In this document: in pieces, positions 9,370 to 17,401 of the stretch
Position numbering within the stretch: position 1 is the first letter of the stretch
How the letters are laid out: each line of letters starts with the position of its first letter
Origin: Pleionea mediterranea
GTDB taxonomy: Bacteria > Pseudomonadota > Gammaproteobacteria > Enterobacterales > Kangiellaceae
Direction of reading: 5' to 3'
DNA length: 64,000 nt
Assembly: GCF_003148745.1 (NCBI RefSeq)
Contig: NZ_QGGU01000010.1
Span: 99,387 to 163,386, forward strand
Position numbers and translations under genes: made by a program
Notes under the pieces: generated by a model
What the model was told of the DNA's origin: nothing
Database searches by the model: none
The model's input: only the letters and a program-made list of their open reading frames with translations

Positions 9370-9544
9370 AATCGCAATACCTTAATATTCCCTCTTACAC
9401 CGTTCCACATATCTCATTATCCCCAGTGCAATAGGCTTTTATTATAATCATCTCAACGGAGAGTCCTGCTACCAGCTCCTTACTCACTTCCATAGATTCA
9501 TCAAAGACTTAGCCTCGATCACAAGAGCATTACTTCCTTCAAGC

Positions 9545-10537
9545 TTATCTTTTTAAATTTGTCTTAAGCCAGCTAAATATTTCTTTCATTAGATTGTCTT
9601 TGTTTTTACTAAAAAAATGATTTTCGTCTTCATAAACCACTAATTTATTGGCTCTTTCAAGTTCATCGAGCTTCTTACTGAATTTGATTGAGTCTTTAAC
9701 GTTTACTCGTTTGTCCTGTTCACCGTGCAGTAATAAAATAGGCGTTTCTTCAGGGAGTTGTTCCGGCCAATATATAACAGAGCGCTTTTTAAGTTCCGAT
9801 TCTTTATTTTCTTCATAGTTAGGAATACGCTCTTGAAAAACCTTTTCCATTTCCGGACGCCATTCAAGCCCTTTTAACAAATCGGTTGGCCCCGCTAAAG
9901 AAACCATTGCTCGAATGTCGTTTCGTTGTTTTGCGACCAGATAGTTCATGATAGCACCACGACTTGCGCCAACAAGGAAGATATTCTCAGGATCGGCGTT
10001 AGGATGCTGCTTCACTAAGTCAATCAGTTTATGGACATCCGATACATCCCGACCACCGAATTCGTCATTGCCATAATCTTCGGGTTTATTCGGATTCATT
10101 CCTCGATATTGACTGGCCACGACAATATAATCACCCTGTGCCAGCGGGAAGATCATATTAAATAACCGGTAAAAAATAATGGCGCCATAATTCGCATTAC
10201 CGCCTCTGTTGTAAACCACAACCGGAAACTTTTTATCCTTCATATTTTTGGGCTCAACAAGATAACCGGGTATCGTTAAACCGTCGTTTTCGTAACTCAT
10301 AAAATAACAGTTTAAATTCGACTTCGCTTTATCGTAGTTTTCTTGTCCTATGAGCTTATTTGTTCGTTTAGCAACCATTTCTGCTTTACCCGGATTTTTC
10401 TGGGTCAAAAAACCAAGAAATGCCTGGTAATCTGGAAGATCGGCTCTAAAACAGTTGGCGCTCTTATAAATATCAGCGTTCAACGGTAAAGTAAGGGTTA
10501 CACTAAGGGCTAATATCACCTTTGCTAAAGTAGTCAT
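9545..10537 (-). CDS. exported alpha/beta hydrolase (prolyl-oligopeptidase-like S9 family)
   Basis: 330 residues with a cleavable signal (about residues 1-21, ending LPLNA), so periplasmic. The nucleophile elbow is GASRG (VGASRGAIMNYL), the acid is in HGEQDKRV and the His in DENHFF. These have the order and spacing of the dienelactone-hydrolase/S9 peptidase fold. PVVVYNRGGNANYG is the oxyanion strand-loop. It probably hydrolyses peptides or esters; the substrate is unknown. Start ATG at 10537 after AAAGGAA. No operon partner is evident; the flanking gaps hold nothing recognisable. Confidence 0.82.
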   Translation of the reverse strand: MTTLAKVILALSVTLTLPLNADIYKSANCFRADLPDYQAFLGFLTQKNPGKAEMVAKRTNKLIGQENYDKAKSNLNCYFMSYENDGLTIPGYLVEPKNMKDKKFPVVVYNRGGNANYGAIIFYRLFNMIFPLAQGDYIVVASQYRGMNPNKPEDYGNDEFGGRDVSDVHKLIDLVKQHPNADPENIFLVGASRGAIMNYLVAKQRNDIRAMVSLAGPTDLLKGLEWRPEMEKVFQERIPNYEENKESELKKRSVIYWPEQLPEETPILLLHGEQDKRVNVKDSIKFSKKLDELERANKLVVYEDENHFFSKNKDNLMKEIFSWLKTNLKR

Positions 10538-10807
10538 ACGTTTCCTTTCAAATCTATATCGGTTGGTTTCGAGTATTGATATTTTTAATTTAGGGTTTGA
10601 ATTTTTAAATAATGCCCGTTATACCATAATTAAAATACACTTTCCGTTATTGCTCACCGACTTCCCTCTACTATTAAGTTTTGCTGGCTATTTTTAAGAG
10701 TCTTTTAATACACGCCTGCTATTAAGCTTCTGCTGTTAACAGCCTATGTTTTCGGCAAAATAATATTTTTAAAACTCTACTCATCACCAGAATTATTCAA
10801 GTCAATG

Positions 10808-11572
10808 TCACATGCCCGGCGGCATTAAAAAACTCGGTAACAGATCAGCGCTGGCTAATAAATTGCCGCCTATGGAAATCAAATTATTCACCATATGACA
10901 AACAATGGGTGGCCACAAAGAACCACTGGCGACAAATAAATAGAGAATGGCAAATGACATAAGCGCAGCAGAAATCGCTTGTGGCGGAACAATGTGTGAT
11001 GCGCCAAACATGGCGGAACTGATAAGCGCCGCAGGCCAGACGGGTTTTCGACCGGCAAACCACTGAAATAAAAAGCCTCGAAAAAATATCTCTTCAACGA
11101 TGGGGGTGATCACTATGGTCAGTGCCAGAAATAACATCAGTGACGTTAAATTCACGGCCAGATCCCTGAGTGGTGGTTGCATTAGTGGCACCCAGTTTGG
11201 CATTTCCGTCGCCATCCATTTCATTAACAGTAAACGCAGAAAAAGGCCCAGCAGCGCGACAATTATGGCAATGCCTATCCATTTACGGGTGGTTGCAACA
11301 AAACCCAGTTTTGTCCAGTTTAAACGATAGCGTTTTAACGCAATGAATCCGATAACAGTGATGATGGCGAACGCTTTGATCAGTTGCCCGCTGATCAATA
11401 TTTTGGTGTAAAAGTCGGTGTCGTTTTTAAGGTATTCTTTAAAGCCAACCGTGGATTTAACGATCAACATATGTCCCGCCGATAACCCCATGTACAACAG
11501 CAGAAAAGCGATAAGAATTAAAAATCCCTGACCTTTGGTCCAGGGGCTGTGCAAGCGCTGTGTCAAAATCAT
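10808..11572 (-). CDS. CPBP-family intramembrane metalloprotease
   Basis: The chosen start is ATG 11572 (MILTQRLHSPWTKGQGF), preceded by AAGAGG at a good distance. An in-frame TTG at 11629 has no such support. About 254 residues with eight hydrophobic segments. The CAAX/bacteriocin-processing signature is present in order: EEIFFRGFLFQW (motif 1), FGASHIV (motif 2 His) and CHMVNNLIS (motif 3). These proteases cleave within the membrane, often in peptide maturation or immunity; the substrate is unknown. It follows the LuxR regulator at 11660 in the same direction with an 87 bp gap. Confidence 0.87.
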   Translation of the reverse strand: MILTQRLHSPWTKGQGFLILIAFLLLYMGLSAGHMLIVKSTVGFKEYLKNDTDFYTKILISGQLIKAFAIITVIGFIALKRYRLNWTKLGFVATTRKWIGIAIIVALLGLFLRLLLMKWMATEMPNWVPLMQPPLRDLAVNLTSLMLFLALTIVITPIVEEIFFRGFLFQWFAGRKPVWPAALISSAMFGASHIVPPQAISAALMSFAILYLFVASGSLWPPIVCHMVNNLISIGGNLLASADLLPSFLMPPGM

Positions 11573-11659
11573 TGGCCTCTTAACCTTAATCTTGTTGAAT
11601 GAGATTAAAAGACTAATGGAAACAACCAAATGGAGCAGCGATTAAGATGTCAGTTGATG

Positions 11660-12481
11660 TCAATTGACATCCAAAAGACCCAAGTCTCCGGCTTTGTCGG
11701 CCGCTTGCTTGCGCGCATTAACACCCAACTTGCGATAGAGTGTTGAGTTATAGGTTCGTATGGTGGCCGGTTCCAGGTTCAGTTTTCGGGCAATAATTTT
11801 ATCGGAATCGCCCCCGGCCATTAATTGGACAATGGAAATTTCCAGTTCGGTCAAATCGGTTGCCGTCGTCTGTTTACTTGCCGTCGTATTATTGCTTATC
11901 GCACCTTGCTTGCTTACCATTCTCGACTGGCTATCGGCTGAACCATCATTGGTATTCTGTTTTTGTAACGGCATCACCGACAGCAGCAGTTTCGAATGAG
12001 GTAAATAATGAAGGGTAACATTTCGCCCCACATAACATTTCTCCTGCGGATAATCATTTAAATCGAACGAGTGTCCATCCACCGACAATTGCTGAGTGGG
12101 CAAAAACACAATACGAAAACCGGGTTTGTTGTGCAGCAGGGCCAGACCTTCAACCGACGCAACTCTAGACTGTTTAGCATCGCGTCGTAATGCGTACACC
12201 ATTGCCGGTGTTCGCCGAAAGAGAAACAGCCAAAATAATATCAGTGGCAGTAGCACAAAATGTTGATCCTGAGGGAATACGCTCGGGAATCGATAAGCGA
12301 TGAAGACAATCGATATAAGCCCAATCACCAGCAACGCCATGCTCACCAGAATGATCATCTGCTTTGTGCTCGCTCGTTGATACCGAGCCTGCTGTTCAGT
12401 CGAGTTAAATGCCAGGGTCATCTTTTCACTTAAATTGCGAACCTTTTTGTTCAATTTTTCATGGGGTATTTGGCTTAACAT
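11660..12481 (-). CDS. membrane-anchored LuxR-type transcriptional regulator
   Basis: 273 residues. Two transmembrane helices lie at about residues 44-64 and 76-90. A ~100-residue middle region follows, then a Ser/Thr/Gln-rich linker and a C-terminal LuxR helix-turn-helix (LTELEISIVQLMAGGDSDKIIARKLNLEPATIRTYNSTLYRKLG). DNA is therefore bound by a membrane-tethered protein. Its ATG overlaps the stop of the exchanger gene (TAATG at 12479-12483), so the two are translationally coupled and the regulator may respond to ion or envelope state. No receiver domain is present. Confidence 0.82.
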   Translation of the reverse strand: MLSQIPHEKLNKKVRNLSEKMTLAFNSTEQQARYQRASTKQMIILVSMALLVIGLISIVFIAYRFPSVFPQDQHFVLLPLILFWLFLFRRTPAMVYALRRDAKQSRVASVEGLALLHNKPGFRIVFLPTQQLSVDGHSFDLNDYPQEKCYVGRNVTLHYLPHSKLLLSVMPLQKQNTNDGSADSQSRMVSKQGAISNNTTASKQTTATDLTELEISIVQLMAGGDSDKIIARKLNLEPATIRTYNSTLYRKLGVNARKQAADKAGDLGLLDVN

Positions 12482-13455
12482 TAGCCGGTCATTGTCATGA
12501 TTAACCAGACGTAGTAAGCGGTAAAAGCCAATAACAATAGTCCGCCTTCGATACGACTGACTTCGCCTCGTTTTGCTTTCCAGCCATAGGCCATTATAAA
12601 TAATGCGGCGGTCATGCCCATCATAACAGGCCAGTCTCGTACCAATACTTCTTTTGGCAGCTGCTCAATGGGATTGATGGTTCCCGCAATACCAACAACC
12701 GCCAAAAGATTAAACATATTCGAACCGACAATGTTGCCAATGGCAATATCGTGCTCCTTTCGTTTTACGGCAATAATCGAAGCCGCTAACTCCGGCAAAG
12801 AAGTACCCAATGCGACAATGGTTAAACCGATAATTAATTCACTAACGCCAAATATGGTTGCCACTTCTACGGCTCCCCAAACTAGAACGCGCGAGCTGAC
12901 AATTAAAAACACAAGACCCACCACTAACCACGCAATCGAATTACCCAGTGTCATGGGATGCTGTTTAAGTTCTTTTTCCGTTTCTTCAATCAGTGCATCG
13001 TTACGAGCTTTTATGCCAGAGTAAACACTCCAACCAATAACCGCTAAAAATCCTGCCAGTAAAATACTGGCTTCTAATCGGGTTAATGCACCATTCCAGT
13101 AAATAACGCCACTGAGTATTCCAACCCCAAGCAATAGCGGAATTTCTCGAAGCACAATTTTCGAGTTAACAATTATAGGGGTTACCAGCGCAGTAATCCC
13201 TAATATTAAGCCGATGTTGACAATGTTTGAACCCAGCGCGTTACCTAAGGCAAGATTGGGATTGTCATCGGCTGCAGCCATGGCAGAAACCACCATTTCA
13301 GGTGCAGACGTACCAAAACCAACAACCAACATTCCGATAAGAAGCGGAGAAAGCCCTATATGAAGGGCCGTAGAAGCCGCCCCTTCAATAAATCGATTTG
13401 CGCTCCAGGCTAATAACGCTAAACCGCCTACAATAGCTAAAATAGCCAGTGACAT
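12481..13455 (-). CDS. calcium/sodium antiporter (CaCA family, YrbG-like)
   Basis: 324 residues with ten hydrophobic helices in two homologous halves. Each half has the alpha-repeat of the cation/Ca2+ exchanger superfamily: GFGTSAPEMVVSAMAA with GNALGSNIVNIGLILG, and ALGTSLPELAASIIAV with GNIVGSNMFNLLAVVG. The acidic residues in (S/P)E(M/L) are the ion ligands. It exchanges Na+ or H+ for Ca2+ across the inner membrane. Start ATG 13455 with GGAG upstream. First gene of a coupled pair with the LuxR regulator. Confidence 0.92.
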   Translation of the reverse strand: MSLAILAIVGGLALLAWSANRFIEGAASTALHIGLSPLLIGMLVVGFGTSAPEMVVSAMAAADDNPNLALGNALGSNIVNIGLILGITALVTPIIVNSKIVLREIPLLLGVGILSGVIYWNGALTRLEASILLAGFLAVIGWSVYSGIKARNDALIEETEKELKQHPMTLGNSIAWLVVGLVFLIVSSRVLVWGAVEVATIFGVSELIIGLTIVALGTSLPELAASIIAVKRKEHDIAIGNIVGSNMFNLLAVVGIAGTINPIEQLPKEVLVRDWPVMMGMTAALFIMAYGWKAKRGEVSRIEGGLLLLAFTAYYVWLIMTMTG

Positions 13456-13527
13456 ATAAAAAACTCCAACGATTAAATATTCAAACTAGCATAAATTAAA
13501 ATAACAACCATGCCATGGTTAGTCACG

Positions 13528-14481
13528 TTATCGGGCAATTCCACCGGGGCGCACACCATTTTTCAAACTGAACTCATCACCCACCGAGCCCACCACAACA
13601 TTTTTACGATCGGCGTTTAGTAGCCCTCGCAAGGTATAGAGTGAATTAATGCCGGTGCAATGGGCGCCCATCAGGTTTTCTAATCCAAAGCTTTTGAGTT
13701 TTTCGGCTGTCCACGTCAGATGTTTATCGTCTGCATTCACCAAATGAAAACCACCAATGGCGGTGAATACGTTTTCTACTTGTGTCTGCTTTACAATGTG
13801 TTCCATGGTATTGATAATACCGGCGTGACCACAGCCAGAAATTAATACCAGCCCCTGTTCCGTATTGATCACCAGTGACATGTCTTCAGGAATATTATCC
13901 TCAATTTCACCATCAGCGGTTACGATTCGCCCGTTTCGTCCCCAATTTTTCTCTGGATGCACTCTGGGAACATGGCCGGTTAACCAGACACCGGGGAATA
14001 TTTGTTGCGCCTGAGTGTATTCTTTAAAAACCACACCGTCTTGTTGCAGTCGGTTTTTCATCGCCAGCATATGATTATCACGCCGAGCGCGTTGTTGAAA
14101 GATCCCCTTGCCCACATGCAGCAGCGACAATGCTTTCGGATTTTTCTTACGCAACGCTTTTGTTAAAGCTTCTAACCCACCGGTATGGTCGCCATGATTA
14201 TGGCTGAGGATCACGTCTTCAACATCCGACAGATCAATCCTCAGATCGTTTGCATTTTGTAAAACTGTTTCAGGCCGGTTACCGGTATCAAACAGAATTT
14301 TTCGGCCATCCACTTCTATTAAAGCCGAGTAACCCCACTCGCCTATTCCGCGATTAGCCAGCATAGTGGAAAGTGTGGTGACTTTTAATTGGCTGACTTT
14401 ATGGTTATGCTCATCAACTGCATTTGATGCGCAAGCCATTGAAACGCCAAATAAAACGAAAGTTAAAAACAGTGATTTCAT
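13528..14481 (-). CDS. exported metallo-beta-lactamase-fold hydrolase
   Basis: 317 residues. The N-terminus (about 1-18) is a signal; VSMACAS may be a weak lipobox, otherwise a signal peptidase I site. SHNHGDHTGG is the HxHxDH zinc motif and ISGCGHAGIINTMEH supplies the next His. GAHCTGINS near the end fits the remaining ligand of the family that includes MJ0296-like and 7,8-dihydropterin-6-methyl-4-(beta-D-ribofuranosyl)-aminobenzene-5'-phosphate synthase-like proteins. The substrate is not predictable. Start ATG 14481 after AAAAGGA. 72 bp separate it from the exchanger downstream. Confidence 0.83.
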   Translation of the reverse strand: MKSLFLTFVLFGVSMACASNAVDEHNHKVSQLKVTTLSTMLANRGIGEWGYSALIEVDGRKILFDTGNRPETVLQNANDLRIDLSDVEDVILSHNHGDHTGGLEALTKALRKKNPKALSLLHVGKGIFQQRARRDNHMLAMKNRLQQDGVVFKEYTQAQQIFPGVWLTGHVPRVHPEKNWGRNGRIVTADGEIEDNIPEDMSLVINTEQGLVLISGCGHAGIINTMEHIVKQTQVENVFTAIGGFHLVNADDKHLTWTAEKLKSFGLENLMGAHCTGINSLYTLRGLLNADRKNVVVGSVGDEFSLKNGVRPGGIAR

Positions 14482-14797
14482 GTGTTGTTCTATCCTTTTT
14501 TAAATAATCAAAGCCAGTTACAGAAATAAAAAAAGTGGCTTTTCACGTAAGAATTAAACCACTCGTTTAACAAGTATTTATAGATGTCTTTTTACTTAAA
14601 TCTTCTTACCTAAAGCTTATAACTTTAAAATCAATTCGTTTAAATTTTTACTCGGCAAAGTTTAGCAAGTTCAAAGCGTTAAAGCCAAATAGCCATATAA
14701 ACGGCCGGGCTGTTTAATGGTTAATATAATGACTTAACGCCGCGACCACGTTATATTTGACTAAAACTTATTAATGAACTTGTAAGTAAGGACTGGC
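14482..14797. other. divergent intergenic region
   Basis: 316 bp between the leftward MBL gene and the rightward PHA-system gene, so it must hold both promoters. It is AT-rich. No operator-like palindrome, RNA gene or small open frame was convincing. An AAGGACT ribosome site at the right end supports the 14798 start. Confidence 0.4.
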
Positions 14798-15076
14798 ATG
14801 CCAGACATCCAATTATCTCAACCCCACCAATTAACGCAGCAACAAGCCCGCGCTAAAGTGGATAAAATGACCCATCAACTCGAAAGCGACCTTGGATTAA
14901 CGATCCAATGGCTTGATGATGATAAGCTCAGTTTTGAGCGCAGTGGTGCTAATGGTGTACTCACGCTGACCGAGCAGCAGGTGTCTGTAGAGGTAAAGTT
15001 GAATTTTATGTTGCGCGCAATGAAGGGCACCATAGAAAAAGAACTGGAAAAAGCGTTGCGTAAGGCTTTTGGTTGA
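14798..15076 (+). CDS. polyhydroxyalkanoic acid system family protein (PHA_gran_rgn)
   Basis: 92 residues. The pattern HQLTQQQARAKVDKMTHQL, then DLGLTIQWLDDDKLSFER, GVLTLTEQQVSVEV, and the C-terminal basic helix EKELEKALRKAFG matches the small family annotated as polyhydroxyalkanoic acid system or granule-associated protein. It is common in gammaproteobacteria, including many without PHA operons. The function is unproven. No PHA genes are next to it here, so the name should not be read as evidence for PHA storage. Confidence 0.8.
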   Translation: MPDIQLSQPHQLTQQQARAKVDKMTHQLESDLGLTIQWLDDDKLSFERSGANGVLTLTEQQVSVEVKLNFMLRAMKGTIEKELEKALRKAFG

Positions 15077-15218
15077 TGCTAATGATGTGCCCAGATTTTG
15101 TATAATTTTTTTTCAATACTGATTACTATTAAGCAACCCTATCGGTTATAAAAACTTGTACAGACTTATACAAACTCACCCTAAGTCAGGAAAACCTAGA
15201 AAAACTCAGGAAGACAGT

Positions 15219-15437
15219 ATGACTACCGCAATTATTATCACTCTTTTGGTGTTCGCCTTTATCATCGGCGGCATGATCATACTGCTTAAATCCGCGAAAA
15301 AGCATAAATTTCCTGATACTTATGATAAATCCAAGGTGGGCTTTGACGATGAAGAGGACTGGCCGCAGAAAAAGCCGGAAGACTCAACGAATAACAACGC
15401 AGACGAACCTAAAAACGAAAAGCTGCACAAAGACTGA
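15219..15437 (+). CDS. small single-helix membrane protein with acidic tail
   Basis: 72 residues from the ATG at 15219 (AGGAAGACAGT upstream). An in-frame start at 15156 would add 21 polar residues before the membrane helix and lacks a ribosome site. Residues about 2-22 (TTAIIITLLVFAFIIGGMII) form one transmembrane helix, followed by KSAKKHKF and a strongly acidic, Asn-rich cytoplasmic tail (GFDDEEDWPQKKPEDS). Family not recognised. It is probably a short accessory membrane protein; 142 bp separate it from the PHA-system gene. Confidence 0.6.
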   Translation: MTTAIIITLLVFAFIIGGMIILLKSAKKHKFPDTYDKSKVGFDDEEDWPQKKPEDSTNNNADEPKNEKLHKD

Positions 15438-15519
15438 ATGGCTAATGATTTAGACGTTAAAAACTTTATTAGCAAAGCCGTGTATCGCGGCCAAAGTCCG
15501 ATTTAATCCATTTACCGAG

Positions 15520-15556
15520 TAGCCTCGATTAGCGCTGTTTTTCGCGTAATCGAAGA
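15520..15556. repeat. REP-like hairpin
   Basis: AGCCTCGATTAGCGC pairs imperfectly with GCGTAATCGAAG across a T-rich loop. The sequence type (GTAGCCTCGATTA...) is typical of REP elements mobilised by RAYT transposases. A related perfect hairpin CCTCGATT-gct-AATCGAGG lies at 17063-17081, and a RAYT remnant lies between the two. Confidence 0.6.
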
Positions 15557-15560
15557 TTTG

Positions 15561-15735
15561 TCTCAGATTCGATGATTGAAGACAGGTTACCGTATCATCC
15601 AAATTATGATTCAGTTTGCACTCGTTGCTGCATGAAGTAATACCCTATTGTTAATAGAGGCTAAAAAATAAATAGCAAATGCTCTGACACTTTAGGCTTT
15701 TGATCTCTGTTTTAACTATATAAAATAGGCTTGAC
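15561..15735 (+). repeat. long diverged direct repeat, left copy
   Basis: About 175 bp closely resemble 16974-17155: shared blocks include GAAGACAGGTTACCG, ATCATCCAAATTATGAT, CAGTTTGCA and ACTATATAAAATAGGCTTG. The two copies bracket the nucleotidyltransferase remnant, its HTH partner and a RAYT remnant. A shorter third copy of the right end is at 18405-18446. The left copy also contains the small hairpin CCTATT-gtt-AATAGAGG. Confidence 0.8.
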
Positions 15736-15764
15736 CTCTTTTCCTTCGCTAAACCCTTTTTCTC

Positions 15765-15977
15765 TCAAACGCTAGCCAGCTGGTAATATTCCGCCGGAGA
15801 AACTACTTGTACAATGGCATCAACATCTTTGGTTGCTCGTATGGGCGGAGCTGCTGGGTCTGTAATTAACAGCCCTGTCGCGCAGCCACCAAGAAACACC
15901 ATTTCCTGTGCAAGCTCTTCTAACTGAGCCACCGCTAACTCAAGTATTTCTAAATTTGGATTGGTTATCCTGGCCAC
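15765..15977 (-). pseudogene. truncated nucleotidyltransferase (AbiEii/MNT-like)
   Basis: 70 residues from a GTG at 15977. NPNLEILELAVAQLEELAQE, then MVFLGGCATGLLI and RATKDVDAIVQV are the N-terminal features of nucleotidyltransferases: the GG(x)8-10D(x)D core is seen as GGCATGLLITDPAAPPIRATKDVD spread over about residues 29-53. Family members run to over 200 residues. This frame stops after AEYYQLASV, where the long direct repeat begins, so the C-terminal two-thirds are lost. It lies 24 bp downstream of the HTH gene at 16002, its usual partner. Confidence 0.7.
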
Positions 15978-16001
15978 TTTATTTTCGCTTTGTGTTCACT
16001 T

Positions 16002-16517
16002 TTAATCATTAAACCGCCGAGTTAATTCTTTTTTTGCCATTTCTCGCTCTCTCGCACGGCCGCCGCGTATGGCGTCAACCAAACTTAATAACTCATACAG
16101 CTTAGGATCATGTTTGGCCGCTTTTGTGACCGATTTATAAAGCGGCGAAAACGACTCGCCCCTTTGTTCGCCGTGAGGATCGGGCCATACCGGTGGTGGT
16201 TCATTGTTGTTGATAAAGTGAGATGCCAATGGCTCTGCGGCATGGGCCGTGGGCATACCCCTTGTAAGCTCTCCGCGCTGGGGTACAAACACATACTGAA
16301 TACCATGTAATAAAAATTCTTCTAAATTGCGCTTATTCGGCTTAATCGAATCGTCTATTTTTACCGCTAATCGAGCCTCTAACACACGCTGAGCCGCGGC
16401 ATGGACTTCCGAAGCGCTCATACCAAGCTCAACCGCTAAGCTATTAAAAGCCCAGTGTTTTTCGCCTATGGCGACTAATTTGAGCAAAAATAGAATATCC
16501 TGTGGTTTTAAGTTCAT
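16002..16517 (-). CDS. HTH-domain protein, partner of the nucleotidyltransferase (antitoxin-like)
   Basis: 171 residues from ATG 16517 (MNLKPQDILFLLKLVAIGEK), chosen because it is the first ATG behind a promoter and palindrome. An in-frame TTG at 16571 lies inside that promoter. Residues about 5-60 form a winged-helix-like HTH (NSLAVELGMSASEVHAAAQRVLEARL). The rest includes LEEFLLHGIQYVFVPQRGE, GMPTAHAAEPLASHF and a charged C-terminus GGRAREREMAKKELTRR. Pairs of this HTH protein with a nucleotidyltransferase resemble toxin-antitoxin loci. Here the enzyme is truncated while the regulator and its operator look intact. Confidence 0.72.
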   Translation of the reverse strand: MNLKPQDILFLLKLVAIGEKHWAFNSLAVELGMSASEVHAAAQRVLEARLAVKIDDSIKPNKRNLEEFLLHGIQYVFVPQRGELTRGMPTAHAAEPLASHFINNNEPPPVWPDPHGEQRGESFSPLYKSVTKAAKHDPKLYELLSLVDAIRGGRAREREMAKKELTRRFND

Positions 16518-16525
16518 CAATCGTT

Positions 16526-16576
16526 CTCTATTCGCGATTCGCAAATAGAGAATAGCATTTGGAATGTGCAAGTCAA
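16526..16576 (-). promoter_or_regulatory. sigma-70 promoter with overlapping 25 bp palindromic operator
   Basis: On the minus strand TTGACT (16571-16576) and TATTCT (16549-16554), 16 bp apart, form a good promoter. A near-perfect 12-1-12 palindrome (16526-16550; arms CTCTATTCGCGA and TCGCAAATAGAG, one mismatch) overlaps the end of the -10 box and the expected transcription start, and ends 8 bp before the ATG at 16517. This is where an autorepressor would bind; the HTH product is the obvious candidate (inference). Confidence 0.75.
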
Positions 16577-16717
16577 GTGGTCATAAATAGATAACGTTAA
16601 AGTGATTTGTTCGATGTAACGATGCACGGTTAGCAGATAGTCTTCACTATCGATCAACGTCGATTTATACCCCCTTTCTTATAAGACTCCAGTACGCGTG
16701 TTGGGATGATGAATGTA

Positions 16718-16958
16718 TCATGCATAGCTACGACCAATTGTTTGTATCATTCGACTGTTACCGGCTTCATTATTTGGCGTAGTTAACAGCTGCACATGAT
16801 TGCCCATAAAAGCAATGGCATGTATCGACACTTTGTATTTCCTACTCGACTTTTTGAGCAGATCTAAATAAATGTAATCGACGTCTTCGGAAAAGCAGAC
16901 TAGCCAGTTGTTGCCTTCATGAATGATGTGATAAGCACAACCATCATGTAAAGCCGGA
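16718..16958 (-). pseudogene. RAYT (REP-associated tyrosine transposase) remnant
   Basis: Translating the minus strand gives ALHDGCAYHIIHEGNNWLV, CFSEDVDYIYLDLLKKSSRKY, VSIHAIAFMGNHVQLL and TTPNNEAGNSRMIQTIGRSYA, then a stop. This is the N-terminal Y1/IS200-like transposase core typical of RAYTs. The HUH motif is damaged (NHVQLL instead of NHVHLL). No start region or C-terminal part remains. REP-like hairpins and long direct repeats on both sides support an old REP/RAYT insertion. Confidence 0.8.
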
Positions 16959-16973
16959 TTAATAGAGGATTTA

Positions 16974-17155
16974 TCTCAGGCCCGATGATTAAAGATTGAA
17001 GACAGGTTACCGCATCATCCAAATTATGATGCAGTTTGCATTCGTTGTTGCATTAAATAAAACCTCGATTGCTAATCGAGGCTACCTTGCTAAAAAAGAA
17101 ATATCAAAACTCAGACCTTTGGCTTCTATTTATACTATATATAATAGGCTTGGCC
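16974..17155 (+). repeat. long diverged direct repeat, right copy, with REP-like hairpin
   Basis: Partner of 15561-15735. It contains the perfect hairpin CCTCGATT-gct-AATCGAGG (17063-17081) where the left copy has CCTATT-gtt-AATAGAGG, so the stem is kept although the bases differ. It ends with ACCTTTGGCTTCTATTT and TATATAATAGGCTTGG. The stretch from here to the start at 17402 shows no convincing gene. Confidence 0.8.
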
Positions 17156-17401
17156 CAACAAAGGCCTGATCCCATCATACATCTATTGTCGCCCTAGATG
17201 ATGATGGTAAGCCCACTGAATTACTCAGTGAGAGTGAGTTAGCCGATTATGTCAATGATATGGTTATTAAGAGCTAGCAGATGGTGTGCTACTGTTAAGC
17301 TCAGGTATTTAGCTCGACTGGTTAATTTGACTGGTATATTAAAAGCGCAGGAGTTTAATGCTGCTTTCACACTGAACCGATTCAATCATGGAAATCGACC
17401 A

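Noticed and set aside
17183-17277. Protein fragment IVALDDDGKPTELLSESELA...
   Set aside because: It reads like the tail of a real protein, possibly a relic gene, but it has no start and no assignable family, so it was not annotated.
17249-17401. N-terminal extension of the propeller protein
   Set aside because: The 51 extra residues precede a complete signal peptide and would block export; no ribosome site supports the earlier start.
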